A stretch of 13,988 bases of DNA from an uncultured Eubacteriales bacterium (GTDB lineage Bacteria; Bacillota; Clostridia; Lachnospirales; Anaerotignaceae). This document shows positions 1 to 8,664 of the stretch, one piece after another; within the stretch, counting starts at the first letter, position 1, and each line of letters opens with the position of its first letter. The stretch lies in contig URCD01000064.1 of NCBI GenBank assembly GCA_900546215.1, forward strand, positions 1-13,988. The letters run 5' to 3'. The notes under the pieces are model-generated. The model saw nothing but the letters and a program-made list of their open reading frames with translations, made no database searches and was not told where the DNA came from. The position numbers and the translations under genes are program-made.

Positions 1-1016
1 TTAAACCCGCTGTTGCCGCTGTTATGGACAGTGAAAAAGCGGCAATACTTAAGAGTAAAGTTAAGGACTGTGAAACTGAAATTGTAAGCGGAATAAACGG
101 CTTAACAGCCGCTGCTGTATACGAAAAAAGTGATACGGTCGTAACATCGGTCGTGGGCAATATTGGAATAATACCGACTTTTGAAGCCATAAGAGCCGGT
201 AAAAACATCGCTCTTGCTAACAAGGAAACCCTTGTGTCCGCAGGGGAGCTGATAATTAACGCCGCAAAAAAATTCAGAGTAAAAATATATCCGGTAGATA
301 GTGAGCATTCGGCTATTTTTCAAAGTCTTAGGGGAAACCGCGAAAATAAAATAAGACGTATACTTTTAACAGCCTCGGGCGGACCGTTTAGAGGAATGAA
401 AAGAGAGCAGCTTAAGGATGTTAAGGCTTCGGACGCCTTAAAGCATCCTAATTGGAGCATGGGAAAAAAGGTTACAATTGATTCGGCAACGCTGATGAAC
501 AAGGGACTGGAGCTTATTGAGGCAAAGTGGCTGTTTGATGTTGATGTAGATGAAATAGAAGTTTTGATACATCCGCAGAGCATTGTTCACTCGGCAGTAG
601 AATATGAGGACGGTGCGGTAATAGCTCAGCTTGGAGAGCCGGACATGAAGGTGCCTATACAATATGCCTTAACTTATCCCAAAAGGGTAAAAAACAGCTT
701 TCCTAAAATTGACTTCGAAAAGAGAAATACACTGACATTTGAGAAGCCGGATATGGATACGTTTAGATGCCTCTCCCTTGCCTACAGGGCAATAAAATGC
801 GGCGGAACTATGCCTGCTGTTATGAATGGAGCAAATGAAATAGCTGTATCAGCTTTTCTTGACGATAAAATTGGATTTTTAGCCATAGCAGATATAATAG
901 AAAAAACAATGGACTCATATACTGTTAAATATGACTATTCGGTTGAAGATCTTGTAGAAGCCGACAAATGGGCAAAAGATTATTCAAGCGCTCTAATAAA
1001 GACTAAGGAGAATTAA
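1..1016 (+). CDS. dxr: 1-deoxy-D-xylulose 5-phosphate reductoisomerase (5' truncated by window)
   Basis: This cytosolic enzyme converts 1-deoxy-D-xylulose 5-phosphate to 2-C-methyl-D-erythritol 4-phosphate with NADPH, the second step of the MEP isoprenoid pathway. The frame is open from base 3 (reading KPAVAAVMDSEK), so the ATG at 24 is internal. By comparison with the usual length of about 380 residues, roughly 50 N-terminal residues, including the first part of the NADPH-binding fold, lie outside the window. Counting from the Met at 24, family motifs are NKETLVSAGE (66-75), PVDSEH (90-95, metal ligands D92 and E94), LTASGGPFR (115-123), HPNWSMGKK (141-149), MNKGLE (158-163, E163 the third metal ligand) and HPQSIVHS (183-190). 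The stop at 1014-1016 lies 3 bases before rseP, and an AAGGAG at 1005-1010 inside the gene's end serves rseP. It is the first visible gene of the dxr-rseP-ispG-polC operon. The identity is very secure. Confidence 0.97.
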   Translation, partial: KPAVAAVMDSEKAAILKSKVKDCETEIVSGINGLTAAAVYEKSDTVVTSVVGNIGIIPTFEAIRAGKNIALANKETLVSAGELIINAAKKFRVKIYPVDSEHSAIFQSLRGNRENKIRRILLTASGGPFRGMKREQLKDVKASDALKHPNWSMGKKVTIDSATLMNKGLELIEAKWLFDVDVDEIEVLIHPQSIVHSAVEYEDGAVIAQLGEPDMKVPIQYALTYPKRVKNSFPKIDFEKRNTLTFEKPDMDTFRCLSLAYRAIKCGGTMPAVMNGANEIAVSAFLDDKIGFLAIADIIEKTMDSYTVKYDYSVEDLVEADKWAKDYSSALIKTKEN

Positions 1017-1019
1017 AAA

Positions 1020-2114
1020 TTGTCGATAATTATATCAATTGTAGTTTTTTCAGTCATAATAATTGTCCATGAACTTGGACACTTTTTTGTGGCTAAAAGG
1101 GTGGGTATACGTGTTGAAGAATTTTCAGTAGGAATGGGGCCTCTGATATATTCGAAACAAAAAGGGGAGACTGAATATTCTTTGAGGATGCTCCCGCTGG
1201 GCGGCTACTGCCGTATGCAGGGAGAGGCTGACGAAGAATATACGGATATGGTTGACAAAGATTATGACCCGTCACGCTCGTTCAGCAAAAAAACCGTTCT
1301 TCAAAGAATTGCGGTTATTTTTGCAGGTCCAGCTATGAACTTTGTGTTAGCCTTTCTGCTTATATTCATACTTTTAGGAATGAACGGATTTTTGGTTCCC
1401 GAGGTGAAATCAGTAAACGACAACAGTCCGGCCTACGAGGCAGGGCTTGAGGCAGGTGACAAAATTGTTAAGGTTAATGGTAAAAGGATATTAATTTACC
1501 AGGACTTTTCTCCTGCCGTAAATTTAGTTGCAACAGGCCAGCCTGTTAACATGGTTGTGGTGAGAGACGGAGAAAAAACAAGTATGTCGGTTACTCCTAG
1601 GCTTGATGAGGAAAGCGGAAGGTATATGCTGGGATTTAATTTTGACGGCAGATATGGACTGTTTTCAGATAAAATAGATGGTTTTGAACGCTCAAGTATT
1701 CTGGAAACCGCTAAAGCTGATTTAGGAACTATGGTCTATTTTGTAAAGTCTGTTGTAAGCGGATTTGTAAGAATATTTACTTTCCAGGTTAAATCTGAAG
1801 AGGTTTCAGGACCTATTGGCATAATTAATACAATAGGAGATACCTATGAGGCCGGAATGGCATATGGCTTCAAGGATGCTCTGCTTAACCTGTTTGCCCT
1901 GTCGGCACTTTTAAGTACTAATCTTGGAATACTAAATCTTTTTCCTATACCTGCAATGGACGGAGGAAGGCTGGCATTCTTGATTGCTGAGGGTGTGAGG
2001 AAAAGGCCGGTTAATCCTGAGATTGAGGGAAGAATACACTTAGCAGGGTTTATTCTTTTAATGGTATTTATGGTTTTTATTGCGTTTAACGATATAGTGA
2101 ATCTAATACGGTGA
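1020..2114 (+). CDS. rseP: RIP (site-2) zinc metalloprotease, RseP family
   Basis: This is an integral membrane protease of 364 residues that cuts substrates inside the lipid bilayer. Family members process anti-sigma factors and signal-peptide remnants. The zinc motif HELGH is at 17-21 in the first membrane segment. FAGPAMN (101-107) leads into the second membrane segment (about 96-120). A single PDZ domain spans about 125-195, with the SPAYEAGL loop at 136-143. SGPIGI is at 263-268. The second metal-site motif NLFPIPAMDGGRL is at 306-318 (D314), and a last hydrophobic helix is at about 340-360. One PDZ domain is normal for Gram-positive members, against two in E. coli RseP. The start is a TTG, chosen because AAGGAG at 1005-1010 lies 9 bases upstream and the protein then begins just before the first membrane helix, as in homologues. 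The TGA at 2112-2114 abuts the start region of ispG, so translation is probably coupled. The substrate is unknown. Confidence 0.96.
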   Translation: MSIIISIVVFSVIIIVHELGHFFVAKRVGIRVEEFSVGMGPLIYSKQKGETEYSLRMLPLGGYCRMQGEADEEYTDMVDKDYDPSRSFSKKTVLQRIAVIFAGPAMNFVLAFLLIFILLGMNGFLVPEVKSVNDNSPAYEAGLEAGDKIVKVNGKRILIYQDFSPAVNLVATGQPVNMVVVRDGEKTSMSVTPRLDEESGRYMLGFNFDGRYGLFSDKIDGFERSSILETAKADLGTMVYFVKSVVSGFVRIFTFQVKSEEVSGPIGIINTIGDTYEAGMAYGFKDALLNLFALSALLSTNLGILNLFPIPAMDGGRLAFLIAEGVRKRPVNPEIEGRIHLAGFILLMVFMVFIAFNDIVNLIR

Positions 2115-2115
2115 T
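2110..2115 (+). promoter_or_regulatory. Shine-Dalgarno GGTGAT that selects the ispG start
   Basis: GGTGAT matches the 3' half of the full Shine-Dalgarno AGGAGGTGAT and lies 7 bases before the ATG at 2123. It overlaps the rseP stop codon. The same AGGTGA-type signal precedes polC (3184-3189) and ispE (8717-8722), so this genome appears to use it. No such signal precedes the alternative in-frame starts GTG 2111 or ATG 2114. Confidence 0.55.
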
Positions 2116-2122
2116 GAATTAT

Positions 2123-3178
2123 ATGAAATATACTAGAAGAAAAACAAGAGAGATAAGCATAGGCGGAGTGAAAATCGGAGGAAACAATCCAATAGCAATC
2201 CAATCTATGTGCAATACAGATACAAGAAATGTAAATGCAACTGTAGAACAGATTAAAGGTCTTGAAGAAGCCGGATGCGAAATAATCAGAGTAGCTGTGC
2301 CAGATATGCAGGCGGCCGAGGCAATTAGAGATATAAAAAGCAGAATTAATATTCCGCTTGTAGCTGATATACATTTTGACTATAGGCTCGCACTGAAGTG
2401 TATGGAAAACGGAGTAGATAAAATAAGGATAAATCCGGGAAACATAGGAAGCTCTGATAGAGTAAAGCAGGTTTCTAATATGGCAAAAAAGAACGGAATT
2501 CCCATAAGGATTGGCGTGAATTCCGGTTCCTTGGAAAAACACATAATTGATAAGTATGGCGGAGTTACCCCGGAAGGGCTTGTAGAGAGCGCTTTAGGAC
2601 ATGTAAAGCTGCTTGAAGAAAATGATTTTTATGATACAGCCATATCAATAAAAGCATCTAACGTGCCATTTTCAATTGAGGTTTATGACCTTCTTTCAAA
2701 TACGGTTGACTATCCTCTGCACGTGGGTATTACTGAAGCCGGTACCGTATGGGGCGGGACAATAAAATCGGCCGTTGGTATTGGAGCGATACTTTCTATG
2801 GGAATAGGTGATACAATAAGAGTTTCCCTTACAGGCAACCCGGTTGAGGAAGTATATGCTGCTAAAGAAATACTCAAGGACTTAAATCTTAGAAAATTCG
2901 GTGTAGAGTTTATCTCATGTCCAACCTGTGGAAGAACCTGTATAGACCTGATTAAAATAGCTAATGAGGTTGAAGAAAAAATAAAGAATATAGATAAAAA
3001 TATTAAGGTCGCTGTTATGGGCTGTGCTGTTAACGGGCCCGGCGAGGCAAGAGAAGCAGATATAGGCATAGCTGGAGGAAACGGTGAGGGTCTTATATTT
3101 AAAAAAGGCGAAATACTCAGAAAGGTTCCTGAAAACAGCCTTGTACAGGAGCTGCTCAAGGAAATTGAAAAGCTGTAA
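2123..3178 (+). CDS. ispG: 4-hydroxy-3-methylbut-2-enyl diphosphate synthase (GcpE), [4Fe-4S]
   Basis: IspG catalyses the sixth MEP-pathway step, reducing 2-C-methyl-D-erythritol 2,4-cyclodiphosphate to HMBPP with a [4Fe-4S] cluster fed by ferredoxin or flavodoxin. From the ATG at 2123 the protein has 351 residues, the normal bacterial size, beginning MKYTRRKTREI. The TIM-barrel part shows IGGNNPIAIQSM and RINPGNIG (about 102-109). The C-terminal cluster domain has SCPTCGRTC (C266, C269) and MGCAVNGPGE (C301 with E308). These match the known three-Cys plus Glu cluster ligation, so the enzyme should be active. The in-frame GTG at 2111 and ATG at 2114 would add 4 or 3 residues that homologues lack. 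I prefer 2123 because of the GGTGAT at 2110-2115. It lies between rseP and polC in the operon. Confidence 0.97.
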   Translation: MKYTRRKTREISIGGVKIGGNNPIAIQSMCNTDTRNVNATVEQIKGLEEAGCEIIRVAVPDMQAAEAIRDIKSRINIPLVADIHFDYRLALKCMENGVDKIRINPGNIGSSDRVKQVSNMAKKNGIPIRIGVNSGSLEKHIIDKYGGVTPEGLVESALGHVKLLEENDFYDTAISIKASNVPFSIEVYDLLSNTVDYPLHVGITEAGTVWGGTIKSAVGIGAILSMGIGDTIRVSLTGNPVEEVYAAKEILKDLNLRKFGVEFISCPTCGRTCIDLIKIANEVEEKIKNIDKNIKVAVMGCAVNGPGEAREADIGIAGGNGEGLIFKKGEILRKVPENSLVQELLKEIEKL

Positions 3179-3195
3179 GAAACAGGTGAAATGTA

Positions 3196-6100
3196 ATGCA
3201 TGAAAAGTTTTTAAATGTTTTTGGAAAGGTAAATGCTGAAAATACAGTAAGGGAAGCATTTTCAGAGGCCTTTGTCGAGAAACTTACAATTTCAAAAAGC
3301 ACAAAACTTCTTCAGGCAGAAGTTTTATCAAAAAGCCTTATACCGACCAAGTATAAGGCTTTAATGGAAAAGGCAATATTTGATACAATAAATGCGGCAA
3401 ATGAAGTAAAAATCAGAATAAAATATGATATTGAAGATAAAAGCCCCAGAACTGCTTTTGATTTTATTTGGAAGGACGCTGCGTGTCAGCTTTCTAATGA
3501 GAGCCCGGTCTGCGGCTGTATTTTTGATGATTGTGAGATTAAAGAAGAAAAAGGAAAGATATTAATTTTAACCGGACATAATGCTGCATTTTATTTATAT
3601 AAAAAGGGTGCAGACAAATACATAGAGGAACGAATTAAAGATGAGACGGGAGTTAACGTCTCAATTATGTTTAAGAATAAAAAACTGACTGAGGAAGAAC
3701 TGAAAGAATATGATGAAAAACATCTGTCATATGAAAAACAGCTTGTTAATGCCATAATCAGCGAACAGGTAATGGTTGAAACCGCCAAGGAAACGGCAAA
3801 AGCAGATGAAACCCAGGCAAACATTGTAAAAGGTATAATAATAGGTAAGGAAGATATTAGAGGTGAGATTACCAAAATAAGAGACACCAAGATTGAGGGA
3901 GAAAAGGTAATAATAGAAGGCGATATATTCAATCTTGAGGAACGAGAAATTAAAGGTGACAGATATATTGTATCCTTTGATATTACTGATGGAAGCGACT
4001 CAACAACTGTCAAATTCTTTACTGATAAAAAGCCATATGACTGTGACGGAGGCATAAAATCTGCACTTAAAGGCGCTTATGTTCGTGTTAAAGGCGAGGT
4101 TCAGTTTGATAAATACGCTAAAGAGATAATTATTATGTCAAGAAGCATTGTGAAAGCGGACAGGCCTCCAGCAAGAACTGATGAGAGTGATGAAAAGCGC
4201 GTTGAGCTCCATTTACATACTACAATGAGCGCCATGGATGCTGTTACCGGTGTTAAGGAATACATTAAAAGAGCCGCGAAGTGGGGACATAAAGCAATTG
4301 CAATTACGGATCACGGCGTTGTACAGGCATATCCTGACGCTATGGACGCTGCGGAGGCCAATAAAATTAAAGTTATTTATGGAGTTGAGGCCTATCTCAT
4401 TGATGATTTGGGTGAAGTAGTAATAAACAGTCATGGACAATCCTATGATGATGAGTATGTTGTATTTGATATTGAGACAACGGGTCTTAATAAAGAAAAA
4501 GGAAAGATAACGGAAATCGGCGCTGTAAAAATAAAAGACAGGCAGATTATAGACCGGTATTCAACATTTATTGACCCGGAAGAAAAGCTGTCTGAAGAAA
4601 TCATAAATCTTACGAATATAACAGATGATATGCTTGCCGGACAGAGAAAAATTGGTGAAGTACTGCCGGAGTTTCTTGATTTTGTCGGGGATGCAGTTCT
4701 TGTCGCTCATAACGCATCATTTGATACGGGATTTGTCCGTATAAAGGCTGACGAACTTGGAATTAAAAACAGACATAATACAATACTTGATACTCTTGAA
4801 CTGTCAAGAACGCTGCTTAAGGACTTGAAAAAGCATAAGCTTGATGTTGTTGCAAAGCGCCTTGGCGTAAGTCTTGAGGGACATCACAGGGCTGTAAATG
4901 ACGCCGAGGCTACAGCTGAAATATTCCTAAAGCTAGTGGACATGCTTGAGGAAAACGGCGTAAATAATCTCGATGAAATAAACATATATTCCAGCAGAAC
5001 TGTTAATTACAGCAAGCTGAAATCATATCATACGATTATTCTTGTAAAAAATCTTACGGGACTTAGGAATTTATATGAGCTTATATCTATGTCACATCTT
5101 GAATATTATCATAAGCAGCCAAGAATACCAAAAAGTAAGCTTATGCAGTACAGAGAAGGGCTTATTATTGGAAGCGCTTGTGAGGCTGGCGAACTTTACA
5201 GAGCTTTGCTTGATATGAGGCCTAAAGAGTATATAGACAATATAGTAAATTTTTATGATTACCTCGAAATACAGCCTCTTGGCAACAACATGTTTATGGT
5301 AGATTCTGACCGAGTTCCTGCAGTTAATTCGGTTGAGGACATAAAGAATTTTAACAGAAAAATAGTACAGCTTGGTGAAGAACATAATAAGCTTGTTGCT
5401 GCAACATGCGACTGCCATTTTATTGACCCTGATGATTCTGTTTATAGAAAAATACTTATGTATGCAAAGGGCTTTGAGGACGCGGAAAAGCAGCCGCCGC
5501 TTTATTTCAGAACTACAGAGGAAATGCTCAGAGAATTCTATTATCTGGGAGAGGAAAAGGCAAAAGAGGTAGTTATAACCAATACAAACCTTATTTCCGA
5601 TATGATAGAACAGATAAAGCCTGTTCCGGACGGAACATTTCCGCCAAAAATTGAAGGTGCGGAGGAACAGATACAGCAGATTGCGATGGATAAAGCTCAT
5701 TCAATTTATGGAGACCCGCTTCCGCCGATTGTAGAAGAAAGACTTGATAAGGAGCTTAAATCAATCATTAAAAACGGATTTTCTGTCATGTACATAATAG
5801 CCCAGAAGCTTGTTTGGAAATCAAATGATGATGGTTATCTGGTAGGCTCCCGAGGCTCTGTAGGTTCATCCTTTGTTGCGAATATGACAGGTATCACAGA
5901 AGTTAACGCACTTCCGCCGCATTATGTGTGTCCCAACTGCAAATATTCGGATTTTGAGTCTGAAGAGGTTAAAAAGGTATTTATGCAGGGAGGCTCTGGT
6001 GTGGATATGCCTGATAAGGTCTGCCCTAAATGCGGAACAATGATGAAAAAGGACGGACATGATATACCGTTCGAAACATTTTTGGGCTTTGACGGAGATA

Positions 6101-7536
6101 AAGAGCCGGATATAGACCTAAATTTTTCAGGTGAGTATCAGCAGCAGGCACATGCTTATACAGAGGTGCTTTTTGGCAAAGGACATGTATTTAAGGCCGG
6201 GACAATAGGTACGCTGGCAGATAAAACCGCATTTGGATATGTAAAAAGATACGTTGATGACCACAACCTCACGCTGCACAATGCTGAAATGAACAGGCTG
6301 GTTAACGGATGTACGGGGGTAAAGAGGACAACCGGACAGCACCCAGGCGGACTTATGATTGTCCCGAAGGATAAGGATATTTATGAGTTTTGCCCTATAC
6401 AGCATCCGGCAGATGATGTTGACTCAACTATAATTACGACTCATTTCGATTATCATTCCATAAGCGGACGTATCCTGAAGCTTGACCTTCTGGGTCATGA
6501 TGATCCTACGTTTATACGTATGCTCTATGATATTACGGGATTTAATCCCCAGCTTGTCCCGCTGGATGACAGGGAAACCATGTCTCTGTTTCAGTCCCCG
6601 GCAGCACTTGGCCTTACTCCTGAGCAGATTAACTGCCCCACAGGAACCTTAGGTGTACCGGAGTTCGGTACAAGATTTGTAAGAAACATGCTTATTGAAA
6701 CGAAACCTGAAACATTTTCAGACTTACTCAGGATTTCAGGACTTTCTCATGGTACGAATGTTTGGGTAGGAAATGCAAGAGAACTCATAGCTGACGGAAC
6801 GATAACGCTGAAAGAAACTATCTCTACACGTGACAGTATTATGAGTTATCTTATAACAAAGGGACTGGAAAATAAAAAAGCCTTTAAAATAATGGAGAAG
6901 GTTAGAAAGGGCAAGGGCCTTGCGGAAGAAGATATAGAATATATGAAGGAGCATAATGTACCACAGTGGTATATTGACAGCTGCTTAAAGATAAAATACA
7001 TGTTCCCTAAAGCCCATGCAGCCGCTTACGTTATGATGGCATACAGAATAGCCTATTTTAAAATAAACTATCCTGAGGCTTATTATGCCACATATTTTAC
7101 TGTCCGCGCGTCTGATGATTTTGATTATACTTCAATGTGTAAGGGTGAAGATGTTGCTAAGGCAGCGCTTAAAGAAATCAATGACAAAGGAAATGACGCA
7201 ACTACAAAGGAACTGAATAAGGCGACAGTTTTGGAAATAGTGATAGAATTTTATGAAAGAGGCTTCAATTTCCTCCCAATTGATTTGTATAAATCAGATG
7301 CCAGAAAATTTATTGTAACTCCAGAGGGACTTATACCTCCTTTCAATTCGCTGCAGGGATTGGGTCTGTCTGTAGCACAGAGCATTGTAGACGGAAGAGA
7401 CGAGGGTGAGTTCAGAACCATAGATGAATTTAAAAACAGAACATCTGCAGGCGCCAGTATTGTAGAACTTTTAAAGGAAAATGGAGTGCTTAGAGGCATA
7501 CCGGAATCTGACCAGATGTCGTTATTCGATTTATAA
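3196..7536 (+). CDS. polC: DNA polymerase III alpha subunit, PolC type
   Basis: This is the main replicative DNA polymerase of Firmicutes, 1446 residues against about 1437 in Bacillus subtilis, so full length. An N-terminal region (1 to about 210) is followed by an OB fold (about 215-330). The PHP domain starts with HLH at 339-341 and has TDH at 371-373. It is interrupted by a DEDDh 3'-5' proofreading exonuclease with D425, E427, D510, H564 and D569. Four cysteines (C912, C915, C943, C946) form the PolC zinc module. The palm motif PDIDLNFSGEY carries catalytic D972 and D974, followed by AGTIGT and HPGG. The protein ends in QMSLF, a sliding-clamp binding peptide like that at the end of B. subtilis PolC. 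AGGTGA at 3184-3189 sits 6 bases before the ATG. An earlier ATG at 3191 runs straight into a stop, and the ATG at 3200 is out of frame. It is the last gene of the operon. Confidence 0.98.
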   Translation: MHEKFLNVFGKVNAENTVREAFSEAFVEKLTISKSTKLLQAEVLSKSLIPTKYKALMEKAIFDTINAANEVKIRIKYDIEDKSPRTAFDFIWKDAACQLSNESPVCGCIFDDCEIKEEKGKILILTGHNAAFYLYKKGADKYIEERIKDETGVNVSIMFKNKKLTEEELKEYDEKHLSYEKQLVNAIISEQVMVETAKETAKADETQANIVKGIIIGKEDIRGEITKIRDTKIEGEKVIIEGDIFNLEEREIKGDRYIVSFDITDGSDSTTVKFFTDKKPYDCDGGIKSALKGAYVRVKGEVQFDKYAKEIIIMSRSIVKADRPPARTDESDEKRVELHLHTTMSAMDAVTGVKEYIKRAAKWGHKAIAITDHGVVQAYPDAMDAAEANKIKVIYGVEAYLIDDLGEVVINSHGQSYDDEYVVFDIETTGLNKEKGKITEIGAVKIKDRQIIDRYSTFIDPEEKLSEEIINLTNITDDMLAGQRKIGEVLPEFLDFVGDAVLVAHNASFDTGFVRIKADELGIKNRHNTILDTLELSRTLLKDLKKHKLDVVAKRLGVSLEGHHRAVNDAEATAEIFLKLVDMLEENGVNNLDEINIYSSRTVNYSKLKSYHTIILVKNLTGLRNLYELISMSHLEYYHKQPRIPKSKLMQYREGLIIGSACEAGELYRALLDMRPKEYIDNIVNFYDYLEIQPLGNNMFMVDSDRVPAVNSVEDIKNFNRKIVQLGEEHNKLVAATCDCHFIDPDDSVYRKILMYAKGFEDAEKQPPLYFRTTEEMLREFYYLGEEKAKEVVITNTNLISDMIEQIKPVPDGTFPPKIEGAEEQIQQIAMDKAHSIYGDPLPPIVEERLDKELKSIIKNGFSVMYIIAQKLVWKSNDDGYLVGSRGSVGSSFVANMTGITEVNALPPHYVCPNCKYSDFESEEVKKVFMQGGSGVDMPDKVCPKCGTMMKKDGHDIPFETFLGFDGDKEPDIDLNFSGEYQQQAHAYTEVLFGKGHVFKAGTIGTLADKTAFGYVKRYVDDHNLTLHNAEMNRLVNGCTGVKRTTGQHPGGLMIVPKDKDIYEFCPIQHPADDVDSTIITTHFDYHSISGRILKLDLLGHDDPTFIRMLYDITGFNPQLVPLDDRETMSLFQSPAALGLTPEQINCPTGTLGVPEFGTRFVRNMLIETKPETFSDLLRISGLSHGTNVWVGNARELIADGTITLKETISTRDSIMSYLITKGLENKKAFKIMEKVRKGKGLAEEDIEYMKEHNVPQWYIDSCLKIKYMFPKAHAAAYVMMAYRIAYFKINYPEAYYATYFTVRASDDFDYTSMCKGEDVAKAALKEINDKGNDATTKELNKATVLEIVIEFYERGFNFLPIDLYKSDARKFIVTPEGLIPPFNSLQGLGLSVAQSIVDGRDEGEFRTIDEFKNRTSAGASIVELLKENGVLRGIPESDQMSLFDL

Positions 7537-7540
7537 TTAT

Positions 7541-7574
7541 CAGGCTGTTCAATTGGACAGCCTGTATTTTTTAT
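7541..7574 (+). terminator. Intrinsic terminator after polC
   Basis: CAGGCTGT (7541-7548) pairs with ACAGCCTG (7557-7564) around an 8-base loop and is followed by a T-rich tract. It begins 4 bases after the polC stop and ends the dxr-rseP-ispG-polC transcript. The T-tract runs directly into the -35 box of the next promoter. Confidence 0.9.
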
Positions 7575-7575
7575 A

Positions 7576-7603
7576 TTGACAAATGTATCAAATCTGATAT
7601 AAT
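7576..7603 (+). promoter_or_regulatory. Strong sigma-A promoter for the serine acetyltransferase gene
   Basis: A perfect -35 TTGACA (7576-7581) and a perfect -10 TATAAT (7598-7603) are separated by 16 bases. A TG at 7595-7596 makes an extended -10 (TGaTATAAT). The predicted transcript starts near 7610, leaving a leader of about 42 bases, too short for a T-box or riboswitch. The promoter therefore looks strong and probably constitutive. Confidence 0.85.
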
Positions 7604-7651
7604 ACCATAGTATATCGCTAGGAATTATAATGCATGAAATGAGGTTAAAAT

Positions 7652-8554
7652 ATGGTTACAGGAAAAGAATCAACATTTAAAAACGCCGTCAGAAAAATTG
7701 CTGTTAACTATGCCTGTGAAGAGGATATGCCTATATACTGCGGTGAAATGAAACTGCCTGACAGAAAAGAAGTAGTCGATATATTGAATGAAATTGAGAG
7801 AATACTTTTTCCTGCATATTTTGGTGTCAGTACGCTGCGGGGCATGACTGCGCCTGAGTTTGTAGAAAAAACACTCATAAGCATATACTACCAGCTAAAG
7901 ACTCAGCTGGAGCTTTCGCTGTCGTTGAGCAAGTGTACAAATGTGAAGAGAGTTTTTAAACCAGATGAGCTTGATAATATATGTGACGAGTTTATAAATG
8001 AGCTTCCTAATCTTCAGGAAATGCTTTTAAAAGACGTTACTGCTAATTATGAAGGTGATCCAGCGGCAATGAGCAAATCGGAAATTGTCTTATCTTATCC
8101 CGGATTTTATGCAATATTTGTATACCGTATAGCTCATGAGCTTTATAAAAGAAAGGTTCCGTTTGTTCCTCGTATGATGACAGAATACGCACATGGCAAA
8201 ACGGGAATAGATATAAATCCTGGCGCAGAAATAGGAGAGTATTTCTTTATAGACCATGGCACTGGAATTGTTATAGGTGAAACAACAGTTATAGGAAAGT
8301 GGGTTAAGATATACCAGGGTGTTACTCTTGGAGCACTTTCTCCAAGGAAGGGACAGTCACTATCAGGGATTAAGAGACATCCAACAGTGGAAGATAATGT
8401 AACCATTTATGCAAATACTACTGTATTGGGCGGAGATACGGTTATAGGAGAAAATTCGGTTGTAGGCGGAAACTCATTTATAACAAGCTCAGTAGAAAAA
8501 AATAGTTATGTGAGCATTAAAGCGCCAGAGCTTATAATAAGGAATGACCAGTAA
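7652..8554 (+). CDS. cysE: Serine O-acetyltransferase (EpsC/CysE type)
   Basis: This enzyme transfers acetyl from acetyl-CoA to L-serine, giving O-acetylserine, the precursor for cysteine synthesis. The protein has 300 residues. About 180 N-terminal, mostly helical residues include YEGDPAA (133-139), YPGFYAIFVYRIAH (149-162) and TGIDINPGAEIG (184-195). These are followed by a left-handed beta-helix of hexapeptide repeats. Catalytic residues of the CysE family are visible: D187 (DINP), D201 and H202 in the DHGTGIVIGET stretch, and H243 in KRHP. QGVTLGA (222-228) belongs to the acetyl-CoA site. The longer form with IDHGTG is the type often named EpsC. An SD-like TGAGGTT at 7640-7646 precedes the ATG. 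It is flanked by its own promoter and terminator, so it is monocistronic, and no cysK or sulfur gene adjoins it. A related acyl-serine role is possible but less likely. Confidence 0.92.
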   Translation: MVTGKESTFKNAVRKIAVNYACEEDMPIYCGEMKLPDRKEVVDILNEIERILFPAYFGVSTLRGMTAPEFVEKTLISIYYQLKTQLELSLSLSKCTNVKRVFKPDELDNICDEFINELPNLQEMLLKDVTANYEGDPAAMSKSEIVLSYPGFYAIFVYRIAHELYKRKVPFVPRMMTEYAHGKTGIDINPGAEIGEYFFIDHGTGIVIGETTVIGKWVKIYQGVTLGALSPRKGQSLSGIKRHPTVEDNVTIYANTTVLGGDTVIGENSVVGGNSFITSSVEKNSYVSIKAPELIIRNDQ

Positions 8555-8579
8555 TTTAATGATGTATGACAATAGCAAG

Positions 8580-8612
8580 ACGGCAGGTTACTATAACCTG
8601 CCGTTTTATACT
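8580..8612 (+). terminator. Intrinsic terminator after cysE
   Basis: A perfect 11-bp stem, ACGGCAGGTTA (8580-8590) with TAACCTGCCGT (8594-8604), closes a CTA loop and is followed by TTTTATACTTT. It lies 25 bases after the cysE stop. The T-rich tail on the plus strand shows that it serves cysE. Confidence 0.93.
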
Positions 8613-8650
8613 TTATTGACAAAAAAAGTTTAAATTTGAGTTAAAGATTA

Positions 8651-8660
8651 TTGTATACAA
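8651..8660. promoter_or_regulatory. Palindromic operator candidate 1 (TTGTATACAA)
   Basis: This is a perfect 10-bp palindrome just upstream of the -35 region of the ispE promoter. It shares TTGTnnACAA with the second palindrome, and the two centres are exactly 21 bp apart, two helical turns, so bound dimers would lie on the same DNA face. The form resembles operators of FadR-subfamily GntR regulators, and such a regulator is the second gene of this operon. Binding by that protein is inference. Confidence 0.6.
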
Positions 8661-8664
8661 ACGA

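Noticed and set aside
1844..2542. Open minus-strand frame of 232 codons across the rseP/ispG junction
   Set aside because: It lies antisense to two well-supported genes, has no recognisable domain or ribosome site, and has a composition typical of a shadow frame.
3596..4055. Possible extra gene on the minus strand opposite the PolC N-terminal region
   Set aside because: Serine/isoleucine-rich shadow frame with no motif; the plus strand encodes the continuous, recognisable PolC N-terminal and OB regions.
4441..4930. Exonuclease segment inside PolC as a fusion or insertion event
   Set aside because: A DEDDh exonuclease inserted in the PHP domain is the normal architecture of PolC.
5092..5700. 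Open minus-strand frame of 202 codons inside polC
   Set aside because: It is antisense to conserved PolC sequence, rich in Tyr, Phe, Ile and Cys, with no motif; a shadow of the coding strand.
8616..8645. TTGACA at 8616-8621 as the main ispE promoter
   Set aside because: No acceptable -10 at 16-18 bases; TTAAAG at 8641 is 19 bases away and weak. The TATAAT at 8688-8693 is a better choice.
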